Source: Oxytricha trifallax
Taxonomy: Eukaryota; Ciliophora; Spirotrichea; Sporadotrichida; Oxytrichidae
Assembly (NCBI GenBank): GCA_000711775.1
Contig: ARYC01017706.1
Location: forward strand, 1-64,000
Direction of reading: 5' to 3'
DNA length: 64,000 bases
Both the position numbers and the translations under genes were made by a program. Shown piece by piece: positions 1 through 10,675 of this stretch. The first letter of the stretch is position 1; each line of letters starts with the position of its first letter. The notes under the pieces were generated by a model. The model was not told the DNA's origin. It searched no databases and was given only the letters and a program-made list of their open reading frames with translations.

Positions 1-260
1 CTCGCTGAACACGAATATAAAATCAGAATTACTTTATCTTCAAAGCGCTCAAAGATACAGCCATATTAAGTTTTATTATAGGAATTGATGAGTGAGTGTG
101 TGAAACATCGATTTTGAGGGTTTTCAAGGCAGCGGGAGAGGGTCACGGAAATTCATGAGATGACCTGGAATTAAGCAAATCCACTAAATTTGGGCTCCTG
201 AACAAGAGTGTGACACCGGAACACCAGATATATAGTCATTTTTAAAAGTTATGGGGGGGC
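1..260. other. GC-richer segment with an ORF fragment, unidentified
   Basis: This stretch is clearly richer in G and C than the DNA that follows. Frame 1 is open from the first base (LAEHEYKIRI...) and ends at a TGA near 114. It could be the tail of a gene or element that begins outside the window. I do not recognise it and see no start codon or repeat boundary. Confidence 0.25.
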
Positions 261-1045
261 CATTTTGTTTATTTTTCCATTTTTAAAATTTAAATTAATT
301 GTCGAATTTAATTTAGATTTTTTTTTTTTTTATTTTCTATTTTTCTATTGATTTTCTCTCGTTGATTATTTCTTTTTTTTTGTTTTAAAGTTTTTTTTTC
401 ATTTATGATTTTATTTATATAATTTAAGCCTATTTTTTGTTTTATTACAATTTTTATTTTTTTTTGTTTCATTTTCTTAGATAAATCATAATAAATTATT
501 TTTCCTTACTTATTGAAGTTTTACATTTTTTTATTTGATCTTAAGTATTTCTATATTAATGCATGAATATTAAGTTTATCTTTTTCTTATATTTATTAAT
601 TTTATTATTTTTTATTTTTTGTGATTAAACATTTATATTGTATTCTTTTTTTAATATTTTTCAAAAAGTTCTATTATTTATTTTTTTTTAATCATTTTAT
701 ACTTTCTATTTCTTTCTTTTCAATTTCAAATTTATTCTTTTAGCACAATTTATTAAAATAATAAAATTATATATAATTATATTGGATGAAATATTTCTTT
801 AAATACGCTTTTTTGCAACTAAACCTTAATTTTTTTATATTATAATTATTTTATTAATAAATATTATATCAAATCAATTTAAGCTAATTAAATATAGAGA
901 TTTATAATAAATTTTAATATTTTTAAGTTTAAAATTAATAATTATTATTCTCTCGTGGAATTGCACAATAGACCCATATTGATTTATTAAAAGAGATCCG
1001 AGAGTCATACGAACCTTAGAACTTTTCAGACAAGATTAAAGAACA
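261..1045. other. AT-rich flanking DNA with T homopolymer runs
   Basis: Long runs of T (for example about 318-332) and no open frame of convincing composition. It probably holds the upstream flank of the gene starting at 1046; no defined promoter element can be recognised. Confidence 0.5.
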
Positions 1046-4000
1046 ATGTATCAGAGCCAAGCCAAACAGAATCAGTCAACTAAATTCATATACAGAAAGA
1101 AGAGTGATGTCACTGCGTATAATAAACATTATATACTAGATTAATTATACAGCATTTTAAATAACAAAACAAAATTCTTGCTTGTTAAATTATAAAGCAT
1201 TTTTAAAATACTATGTCAAGTTTATATTATGTAATTTTGTTAATCAAATAATTATATGAAGCACAGAGTTCTGGATTAATTGGAGCAGACATCAAATAGA
1301 ATTAATAAAATTACATGAATGATGCCAATAAGTAACCTTAAACCAAACAATAAAATTTCCAGAAGAGGTCTCAATCAAATCACAGCATTATTAAATTAGA
1401 ATTTAACTTGCTAAGTATTCCAAATTTAATATCGATGTCACAAGCATTGTTAGACCTTGAGCTCTCAAAGCTCTTCCTGGATTACAAATTGGGAGATTTC
1501 CCACCCAGGATACTCAGACCCCTTCTGCTACAACTTACCTCTCTTCATGACTTTGGTATATCCACCATTTGCAAAAGTTCGCTTCTTGTCCTCAAGTAAG
1601 TCTTTGCAAAGCAGCAAATACTGCACCAGAAGGTGATTAATCTAGCTGACAGCCATCTCAGAAATATCTTCAACGACACCTCGGCCAAGACCTACTACTT
1701 CCTATGTTTCCTCTGTAAACCTAGAAAGAACTGGATCTATCAACAGATCCCTAGGTCCCTCATCAACTCAGCGATCAGCTTTTTAACTAACCTCCTCTCC
1801 AGAGTTATCTCAATGACGCACTCGTCAAACGTCCCCAGATACTAAATACTAGTCCCCTTTGAAAAATCCACCACAGTAATAGCTACTACCTCCTAAATCC
1901 TTGGATTTCGCTCACTTCAATTCCACACTCAGGATAAAATCATTATCCAAGCCATCATAGAAACTTTGGGAAAAAAGTTGGAAAATATTCAAAGGTCTCA
2001 GGACTCCATGTAAAACTTGGTTAATACATAGGACACTATTTCTCCTATTTAGTAACTTTAGCAAATTACTAAGAAATCACCCGGAAGTGACTCCCTAGGT
2101 AATAAGAACTTCCTATCAGAGAATCACTCCTATGTATCCTAACTCTAAGACAAAGCCAACAATTTAGAGAGGAAATACTAGAAAGTCAAACAAAAACTCA
2201 ATGAACAACACAAAGCTCACTACACAGAACTTGAATACAACAACATAGAGAAAATTCTCGAACTCGTTCTACCGGTAAACTTCCCGGATTTATTTGACTT
2301 AGACTAGACCATAGATTGGGATGACTTTATAAGAGTCATGGGTATTGAATCTCTTAAAATTCCCTGGATTTATCTCCAATCACAAGGGTACAGAAGAACT
2401 ACATACAGTCAACTACTCATCCAACTTGACGTTAGGATTGACCTCACAGATTACCAGCTTGACGAAATGTTCAAACCCTACAACGAAGACCCCAAGTAAG
2501 ACCAAGCATGGCGCTTCATTCCCTAAATAGCCTTCGCTTCTGGCAATACTACATTAGTCAGATCACTACTTGAATACTCTTAAAGGATATGCAGAGTAGA
2601 TTCAAACTTTTACACGCTTTCCAAACTATACGTCTCAATCATATTATAATGCATTGATAGTTTATAAGACACCTCTAACCCTGACAAAATTAATAAATCG
2701 TTAACTAATAATCACACACTCAAACTTCTAAAGGACTGTTCCTCCGAAATTAGCTCATCAGTCAGCCATCTCGGAGCCCAAAATTTTGACCTTTTATTAG
2801 CCAAAACACTATCAGCAGACAAGAAGATGAGAGATTAAGAACACTGCGACCTCACTTCTCAAACATTCGACACTGAGTTACTCAAAACTTGAAAAAGTGG
2901 TTACTAAAGGCCACTATAAATAACCAAAAAGGATTCTATCCTTTCTTAATGATATGCTCAGGGGGCTTTAAGCCCTCGATGCGAGTTAATTATTATTATT
3001 ATTATCAAATCACAGCTTAGTTTCACAGCCTAGATACAAGAGAAAAGAGAGTCTATAAGAGCAATCTTTAATTTTGATTAATGAAATTATTTTTTTGAAT
3101 AGGATCAAAATACTTAAATTTCAAAAAAAAATTAAAATCTTATAAGTGCGAAGAGTAGGAAAAATTGGCGGCAAATTCTATACCTGAAATCTTACCTGGT
3201 ATGATATATGACAGAGAAACTTAACGATACTAAATCGATAAAGTCTTTTTGCAAGTTTAAACCCGATAAAAGGCGCCTTACATCGCTTAGGGCAGAGACA
3301 GTCATATTAGATACAAACCCAAATGTAAATCTTTTTACTCAACCCATTTTAATATTAAAAATAACTCTATTTGTCATAATCAGCAAAGAAATTAAGGCTA
3401 GAATTAGAGAAATCAAAGCCAAAATTAAAGAAACAAAGATAGGTCTTCTCAAGTCCGCACATAGTCTTCTTATAAAGTAAAAAAAACTCGTCCTGAGGAG
3501 TTTAAGGAAGTTATGTAGGCTAATAATCATTAGCAAACTTAGATACATAAAGCAGAGAAATTATAATTGGAATAGGGGCTAATAATTTAAACAAAGCAAT
3601 ACTAAGCTAAACAAGGGAAGTAAATTCAGAACTAGCTTTATTAGTCTAATAAACCCTAACATTTTATTCAAAATCCTGAGACATATTACGTTTACTAAAT
3701 TGACGAGAAAGTTGCTGAAATCACAACAGATTTTATTGAAAACGACTTTAAAAATAAGGATGACTAAACTTAGCTTTAAGACTATCATGAATCTTAAAAT
3801 ATAGATTAGAATCTTTCATAATTTTAAGAGAATTGTTAGGAATAAGTTCTCAGCTCTGCTCTTATCGAAAATGATAACCTAGCAATTGAAAAGCTATCAT
3901 ATGTGAAAGTTGAATATTTCCCTTTTTAAAATTGGCATTATTTTGAATATTAGGATTAAGACAACTTCATGTCTTCAACTGCCAACTAATCACAAGAGTG

Positions 4001-4583
4001 CAAAGATCTCTAACTAGATTAGATAAACACACCTTCTACAATGACCGAGAGTCCAAACTCTGAGCGATATGCAATTCCATCTTAAGAAGTTCCTTCCAGA
4101 AATTTAAACATAGTTTCCGAGATTTTATCAAACAAGTTCAAAGCCACTGTCTCTAAGGCTAAACTTGTAATCAAGAAGGAGAACATCAAATTCGCCAAAA
4201 TCTAAAACGCATTAAAGCTTAAAGGAATTTCAGCAGATCCTTCCCTCAAATTACAGAGTCAAAATACCTTACCAATTAATATGAATACCAGAGAGAATTT
4301 AAAATGAATAAGAAAATATGTTTTTATTTTTAAGAATGATAATATTCAATCAAAAGAAATTAAACCTTAGGAAAATGGTCAATCTTTCATAAATGAGGGA
4401 AAGTCCAGCTATAAAAGTAATTCAATAAAATCAGAAGAATCTACCCAATAAAAGCTAAAGAAAAAATAAGGATCGACAAAGTAGCTTCTAGAAGATGTTT
4501 GGACTGGAGTTTAGAATATGTACTATGAGAAGCCGAAATGCCTTATTGCGCCTAAAGTATCTGAGATCCCCAACCCATTCTGA
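1046..4583 (+). CDS. Q-rich hypothetical protein, exon split by LINE-like insertion
   Basis: Read with TAA/TAG as Gln, the gene starts MYQSQAKQNQ and ends KVSEIPNPF before TGA at 4581-4583. Coding blocks seen: 1046-about 1216; about 1262-1386; 3004-about 3070 (SNHSLVSQPRYKRKES); about 3145-4304 (long Q/N-rich block containing KKTRPEEFKEVMQ and ALKLKGISADPSL); about 4337-4583. An intron or IES near 1217-1261 and another interruption near 4300-4340 are required by frame, but I could not fix their ends. The 1374-3003 segment is a LINE-like element inside coding sequence; joining at the 13-bp duplicated sequence keeps the frame (RSQSNHSLVSQPRY). No domain is recognised and function is unknown. 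Confidence 0.6.
1387..3003 (+). mobile_element. LINE-like retroelement with (TTA)n tail
   Basis: The element lies between two perfect 13-bp direct repeats. Its base composition is richer in GC than its surroundings, it has one intact ORF, a 3' hairpin (2960-2976, GGGCTT/AAGCCC type stem) and ends in a TTA microsatellite directly abutting the repeat. Target-site duplication of more than 10 bp plus a short simple-repeat tail is typical of non-LTR retrotransposons. No reverse transcriptase or endonuclease is present in its 1.6 kb, so it is either a non-autonomous relative or a truncated copy. Its 3' end is shared with the SINE-like element at about 14956-15353. Confidence 0.65.
1435..2892 (+). 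CDS. ORF of the LINE-like element (ORF1-like, unrecognised)
   Basis: An uninterrupted frame of about 485 residues from ATG 1435 (MSQALLDLELSKLF) to TGA 2890-2892, with many in-frame TAA/TAG codons read as Gln. The middle contains a charged, probably coiled-coil stretch (QLQDKANNLERKYQKVKQKL, about 2140-2210). No catalytic motif, zinc knuckle or RT block is visible. By position and coiled coil it could be an ORF1-type RNA-binding protein, but that is inference. Integrity over 1.4 kb with no IES suggests a recent or functional copy. The same frame also continues upstream into the host exon to ATG 1315, which I take as coincidence because it crosses the insertion boundary. Confidence 0.6.
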
Positions 4584-4912
4584 ATAGAATTAGACATTTT
4601 TAGTTCTCTTAAAGACAGAGCATTGGATTTAACATGATTAGTTAAATTTTATCACGTAACTATTAACTATGATTGATCTCGAATTAAGCAGTAAATTTAC
4701 CTACCTAAAAAGTATTTTCATGCATATTTACTTAAACAATCAGGAAAAGAGTGAACCTTAAGGAATTTAAACAATATATAACTTTATATAAACAAAATTT
4801 ATAAAATCATCAATCAAACTTATATTTATGTTTAAATATAGATTATAAGATTCATTATTATTATAATTAAAAGATATTATCATAATAATTATTGTAATAA
4901 AAACTTTATTAA
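4584..4912. other. Intergenic AT-rich DNA
   Basis: No coding signal, repeat or RNA structure that I can support. It separates two + strand genes. Confidence 0.5.
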
Positions 4913-7420
4913 ATGAATCATATAAGCAATTCTTTGTAAAAAGATGACGACTTAGACTCTTAAAATTCTTCTGATAACAGAAAATTAAACTCCCTCTGCC
5001 TTGATTTTTGCAAATAACCCTAGATTAAAACATTTATACTGTTATTTACAACGAATTTCCTTATAATATTGGGTAATCAAGAAGAAGTAATAGTTTAAGG
5101 CTGGAATATTTTGGTAAATAATCACCTGATAACTCCAATCTATGAATAATCTTGCTATATTAGCGCATTTCTGATACTGATAATTGGGCAATTCATTGAC
5201 TTGAAGACTAAAATCATTAAAGTCATTTTGGTTTTATGCATGCTTTTTATTGTGGCATTTAAACTCATTGAAATGCTGGGCGAATAACATATGGGCCTCA
5301 GTCATTCAGATGTTATATAGTTAGCTGTGTATTATTTTGTTCCACAAAAAGTCGCTTAATTTATAAACTTTAATTTAATCTTAAAAAAGCTGTATTTATA
5401 CAGATAATTTAAGTTTATTCATAGTGACCTTATTCAATTGGTTTTCAAGATAAAGTTTGATTATGGTGATTGGCTTATTTCAGCTTTCTGAAAGTTTAGC
5501 AATGAGCTTTAGTTTATTCTGGTCAAACAATGCTTACAAATTTTACCACGAAGATAAAATTAGAGCTGTAATAGTGAGCTTTGACATTGGTTTAATCTTA
5601 ATAATTTTACCTTTCATATGGCTAAAGCTGCAAATTGAACCTTTGGAGCAAAACATCATCATTAATGAAAATCTAATTTTGGCAAGTTCCCTTCTACCAG
5701 AAGATTCTTCATTAAATATTAAGCTTAAGAAGAGAGCTAGTTTATTGACTGAAAAACAAGATTTCAAATAAAATTTGATCAAAGACAGTAATTTTGTCAA
5801 AAGAAAGCGACCTCTTGTTGTTGTAAAATCTGATTGCTCAGAAGAACGTGATGAATTTTAATCAGATAAGCTAAAAATATATAAAGAAAGCTTGAACGAT
5901 AGTTTACTTGCTGAAATGAAGAGGCAAAGTATGTAATAAAGGCAAAGTTAAACTGCAAAGAAAGTTAGATTTTCAGAATTTTCTAAACGTAGAACAATTT
6001 TAATGAATAAGCTTTCTAGCAATCATACATATTGTGAGGATGACGAAGATTAAAGTGCTTTCGAACATTCATCAAAATTGAATAACGCAAGAATTAAGAA
6101 TTTACAATCAGAAAAAGATATAGCAAAAGAGCTTTTGCTTCAAACAGCAGAACCTTTAAGTTTAAGTGAAATATTTTCTTACCCAAGAGTTTAGAGATAT
6201 ATAACTCTCTCCCTCATATTTTTCTTAAAATTTGAGCTTTGTTCCCTTATATACAATTTGGAATTCTTGAGAATATACTCTGAAGATCCAGATCACCATG
6301 ATTAGCATAGAAAATTGGATCTTGATACTGTTTTCGAATCTTATCTGATTATTGGATTTAATTTTTTGACAGCTGTGCTTTTGATTGGAGTTGGCTATGC
6401 TTCTTAAAAATGGTTTATAGGAAGAAAGATTAAGTTGCTTTACATAATTGTTACAATTACGATATTTATTGATATATTCTGCATCTTTATGCACACTTTT
6501 AGATCTTATCTCAATGAATACTAAATTAAACATCTAATTTATGCATTTTATTTCATAAATTTTTATACTTAATACACTTTCGTTTATAATCTAAAAGTTT
6601 AAGGGCTCTTCACAATACTTCTGTATTACTATGCATAAGTAATTCTGCCGATAGATTTGGGTAAGATTGCATTTTTAAAGCATAAATTGAAATTTTTTGG
6701 AGCTTTATTTGGATTATTGACTGCCTGCGATCTTTTCATAAATACAGCAGTGTCTCAAAATCTGATATACGGAAAGGGAAAAATTGTCAGATTATATTAA
6801 AAAAATTTTAAAATATAATTTTTATCAATAGTTTAGACCTTCATTTATTTATAAATATAAATTCTCATATTGCTAGGTAAATATTCCATCGTATAGTAAT
6901 AATATCAATTGCATAAATAATTTGAAAAATTGTAATTTTTTAGAAGGATTCCATATATTTGTTAAAAATAATTATAGATTAAATTATATCCTAAAATTAA
7001 TTCAAGATTTTTCTTCTATAAAATAGTATTAAATACTATATAGTTAATTCAATTTAAATTTTGATAATAAAAACGTATATAAATATGTCAATAATTTTAA
7101 TTTATAGGATAAATGATTATGTAATTAAAAATTCTAAAATTGTACAAATAAATTTCTAGTTAAAAAATTTCCTCCCCCAGATATTTATCTCACATCATAC
7201 CAGCAACGACGTTGAAAGTTATATTTACTTAACCCTTGAACTCCTAATTTCAATAGTAGTCTTTGGTCCACTTCTTTACGGATTTTATCAAGAAGAGAGA
7301 TAGGAAATAGAAAATCTATAAGAGTGCCAGAAATAATGTAGATCAATTGTTTTATATAAATAAGGATTTAGTAATGAAGATACTTTTGAAGATAATGAAA
7401 GAAAAAGCAGTGCCTATTGA
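4913..7420 (+). CDS. Multi-pass membrane protein, unknown family
   Basis: Starts MNHISNSLQKDDD at 4913 and ends ERKSSAY before TGA 7418-7420. Hydrophobic helices occur near 5050-5110 (FILLFTTNFLIIL), 5165-5280, 5400-5480, 5560-5620 and 6200-6860, with a long polar cytoplasmic loop between about 5650 and 6180, then a C-terminal helix (LTLELLISIVVFGPLLYG) and an acidic tail. A shift of frame near 5390-5411 is solved by a 22-nt GT...AG intron, and non-coding interruptions remain near 6940-7170. The layout resembles a transporter or transmembrane receptor, but no diagnostic motif is seen, so I leave it unnamed. Confidence 0.6.
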
Positions 7421-7563
7421 TGTTAAGCAATATATTTATATTATATTAATTTCAAATTGCTTATAATTTCATTACTAGCATTTACCATTGATGTAGATGA
7501 TATTTTAAATATATAAATTATAGATAAACCTTATGGGATAATATAACTTGAAGTAACATAAGT

Positions 7564-10413
7564 TCATCTTCTATTCGTTTATGCTTGACTTTTATTTTTT
7601 GTTGAATTTGAGTTGATCCTATTCAAGTGAAATTAATTCTTGTCCTTTTCATTAGTAATAGGTAGCTAAATTTTTAGTTGAGCATCTCTAAGGCTTTGAT
7701 ATTAATTCTAATATTTTTATGGTTTTTTTTTGTCATCCCCACCCCTAAAACTCATGTTCAAAGAAACAAATCCAGATTTATTCATATTTTCATTTTTATA
7801 GCTAATTTCTCTTTAAGTGTGATCTATTATTTCGTACTTTAGCCTTATTTGATCTTTTCTGAGTCTTTCATCGTTTATATTGTGGTAAATTTCTTATCTC
7901 TCTTAACGAAATACTTCTTAATTACAAGTGTTATTAATTGATTATAGATAAGACTATGGCTAACTTATAGATCTTTAGTGATGAGTACTTGTGACATTTG
8001 TTTTTGCTTCATTATTAAAATCATGATCCCGAGTTCTATAGCACGAAGAAGGTCTTGATACTGATTTTTATTGAGAAGTATTGAGAGTTTACTTAAAAGA
8101 TGGTTTGAGCGATGTATGTGATTTTTAATTCGTTTTTTGCAAGAACTCTGTGTTTTGCTACTCTGCTGTTTAGTAATTAAATGGATTTTTATTTTAAATC
8201 CTGAAATCAAACTTTGGAGATAAGAAAGCTTAATTAGGGACTATGGAAGTAAAAGTGAAAGATTTATTACTTGGTGAATTTTCTTGTTTCTTGGTCATAT
8301 TTGAGGATGCTTATGAAAGCTGCCTTATCATAAATTTGTCAGAGTCATTATAAATCATCAACTCTGATTTGATGTTGTCAACTTCTTCCTGCTTTAATTA
8401 TAGCTATTTAATTAAATCTGAGTTTCTTTTTTCTAAATACTAGACCTTGTCTTATAATTCGTTATTCAATTTTATCTGCATTTAAGCCTATTAATTCTCA
8501 TGTTCGAAGCTTTTGTTCTAATCTAAAAGATAGAGTATTTTCTTATCTTTAAGTTTCATTGCACTCTCTAATTATTCATTTTTTAACTTTAGATCCTTAA
8601 TTTGATCGTTTTTCTATTCTAATTAGTTATCTTTTAAGCAAAGTTCCTTATTTAATTCCAAAATTTCATGTCTCAAATATGAAAGATCATCTTGAGTGGT
8701 TTATTACAGTTAGAAATTGGATTTCTACTTATCCTAAACTTTTATTTTTTGTTTTTGCTGTTACTAATTAAAATTGTTAGATTAAGACTAGTGCTGAATA
8801 TCTTAATGAAAATCAACATGATTTATAAATTATTCATCTATTGGAATCTCATATGGGGATTATTCTTTTTCCTCATTGTAACTTGTAAAAATGTCTTTTT
8901 TCTATAAATTTTGTTATTATACGGGTGTTTAACCTTTATAATTTAACTTTTGAACTATGTCTTGGTGGTCCTTTAAGACGTTATATTTAAATAAAATAAA
9001 TGTAATCATGTTATACTGAAGAATAGTAGGGCTGTCTAATTGAAATTCCTTTTACCCATCCTTGTAATTACTCTATTGATTATCTATAGTTAAATTGATG
9101 TTAAATGATTACTACTAATTTTTGTTTTGAATTTATTGTTGCGTTACATTAAGAAAGCTCCCGCCTTACAACTCTTATTAAAGGAAGCAAGTGTCCAGAG
9201 TGCTTTTTAAGTTTTCAAGTCTTTATAGTAGACCTTATCTTTTTGTTCTAACTTGTCCTTATATATCACTTGAAAGTTCGTTTTAATTATTTAGATTAGG
9301 ATGGTTTTAGTTGTTGCTTCTATATTAATTGCTTAAGGATTGGGATCTGGTTTAATTCTGCTATCTTTAGTTGTCAAGGCTGAAATAAGAGATATAATAA
9401 AAATGTGGAAGGCCTTAAGCAATTTGATAATTGTTAGCTCCCCCTATTTACTCATTATGTTCTTACTTATCCTAGTATTTTTGCTAAAATGCCCCAGGCA
9501 TTAAACTGTCTTCAAACTCATGAAAATTCTCATTTTTATCATCAAAGTTAAAGATATTGTGATTGGCTTCCTTTAGCCCATTCTTACTTAGCCTTTCTTT
9601 ATCTTAAATTGGAAGCATCCCATATTTAGTGCTGCTCTTGAGAATTGGCTCTTAATTTTGATATTTAAGCCTAGTACCAAAATCGAAAGTCTTATTGATA
9701 CCAAATCCACTACATCCCTTAGATGTACCCGAGTTTAAAGTGTTTTAGGTGGTCAGCTTCATTGACTCGTTGAACGGATCTAAATGATTTTCAGAAAAGA
9801 TTTAGTCGTTATTTGCAGTTGCGAAACCTACGTTTGGAGATAGAGGGTTAACGTGTTAATACATGCCCTTAATAGCTTTATTTCTTGAAGATTGTTTATT
9901 TGAGGTACTGTTTAAGTTATATTGTTAAAACTAATTTTTAAAGTCCTGTTGATAACTTCGAAAGTTATATATATATATATATATATATATGATTTGGAAA
10001 AGTAATGAAAATAATCTAATTCAGTCTTATTAAATACATAAACTTGTTGCCGTTTTATTTTCCACTTGTTAAAATTCTTAGTTTTCCTTATCAATTGGTT
10101 TGATTAGCTGTAAATTGATCTTAAACTTGCCTTTTTCATTTCTCTTAAAGTCTTATATTTAATTATCTGCTATTTCGTCTCTCTTCTAGTTATTTCTATT
10201 CTATATTTTTACATTTTACTAAAACTAGCTGATATTCTGAATCTCATTGAACTCATTTTTCCCATGTTAGTATTTTCTGTCATTATAAAAACTTTGTGAT
10301 AGATTTGATAAGTTTTATAATTCTCGGTCGTTTTAATCGTGATTTCTTAAGTTGCTGTTTTATAGCAGGGTGAAGTCAGTGGCTGAAATTTCTACTGGAT
10401 GCATGCTTATCAT
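7564..10413 (-). CDS. Long coiled-coil protein
   Basis: The minus frame starts MISMHPVEISATDF at 10413 and ends AQTNRR before TGA at 7564-7566. After removal of one 81-bp IES (9942-10022) the span is exactly 923 codons (922 residues). The N-terminal two thirds are Q/N/S-rich and low complexity. A heptad-like coiled coil runs from about 8690 down to 8330 (YLRHEILELNKELCLKDN..., LQDKVQYLEKRN). The C-terminal part is again polar. Gln is coded mainly by TAA and TAG. Structural or ciliary/cytoskeletal roles are typical for such proteins but are only inferred. Convergent with the + strand gene ending at 7420. Confidence 0.75.
9942..10022. other. IES, 81 bp, pointer GACT, with AT microsatellite
   Basis: In gene sense the pointer GACT is repeated at both ends; one copy joins ...SLCIQQD to FKNQFQQ in frame. 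Without removal the frame hits TGA. The segment includes an alternating AT tract (about 9966-9991). It has no GT...AG ends, which argues against an intron. Confidence 0.8.
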
Positions 10414-10675
10414 TTATTGGGAAAACTGTTGTAGCTCTGGAGTTTGCAAATTTCGATTATCGTAGATCAATTATAACATAAATAAAAATTATAGAAACTA
10501 TATTAAAGAATGTGCAAGAATTATAATTTTATTATAAGACATATCTAGAAATTATTTTATAAATTAAATTTAATACTAACGACTATATGGTCGAATAAAA
10601 AGAGTGTATCAAATGATTTTCCTTTTTATATAGTAAAATAAAGGAAGAAATTAATTATAAACTTTGTTTTTAAAT

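Larger units (their letters stand above)
1374..3003. other. IES-like segment = LINE-like element plus 13-bp pointer/TSD
   Basis: The 13-mer ATCAAATCACAGC occurs at 1374-1386 and again at 3004-3016. Removing 1374-3003 leaves one copy and rejoins the host reading frame exactly (SQSNHS to LVSQPRYKRK). The repeat therefore fits both a target-site duplication made by retrotransposition and an IES pointer. Whether the segment is really eliminated cannot be shown from germline sequence alone. Confidence 0.7.

Noticed and set aside
1139-1281. GATTAATT repeat as IES pointer in the first gene
   Set aside because: Collapsing it (135 bp) leads to an in-frame TGA shortly after, so another intron or IES must be used.
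1315-1434. Upstream ATG giving the element ORF a longer N terminus
   Set aside because: It lies in the host exon beyond the element boundary set by the 13-bp duplication; the shared frame is coincidental.
2985-3003. TTA repeats as a tandem or CRISPR-like array
   Set aside because: It is the short microsatellite tail of a retroelement; there are no spacers or unit repeats.
4304-4340. AATGA repeat as IES pointer near the end of the first gene
   Set aside because: The resulting join keeps a TGA in frame.
8692-8907. + strand ORF resembling a membrane protein
   Set aside because: It is the complement of a continuous minus-strand coiled-coil coding region.
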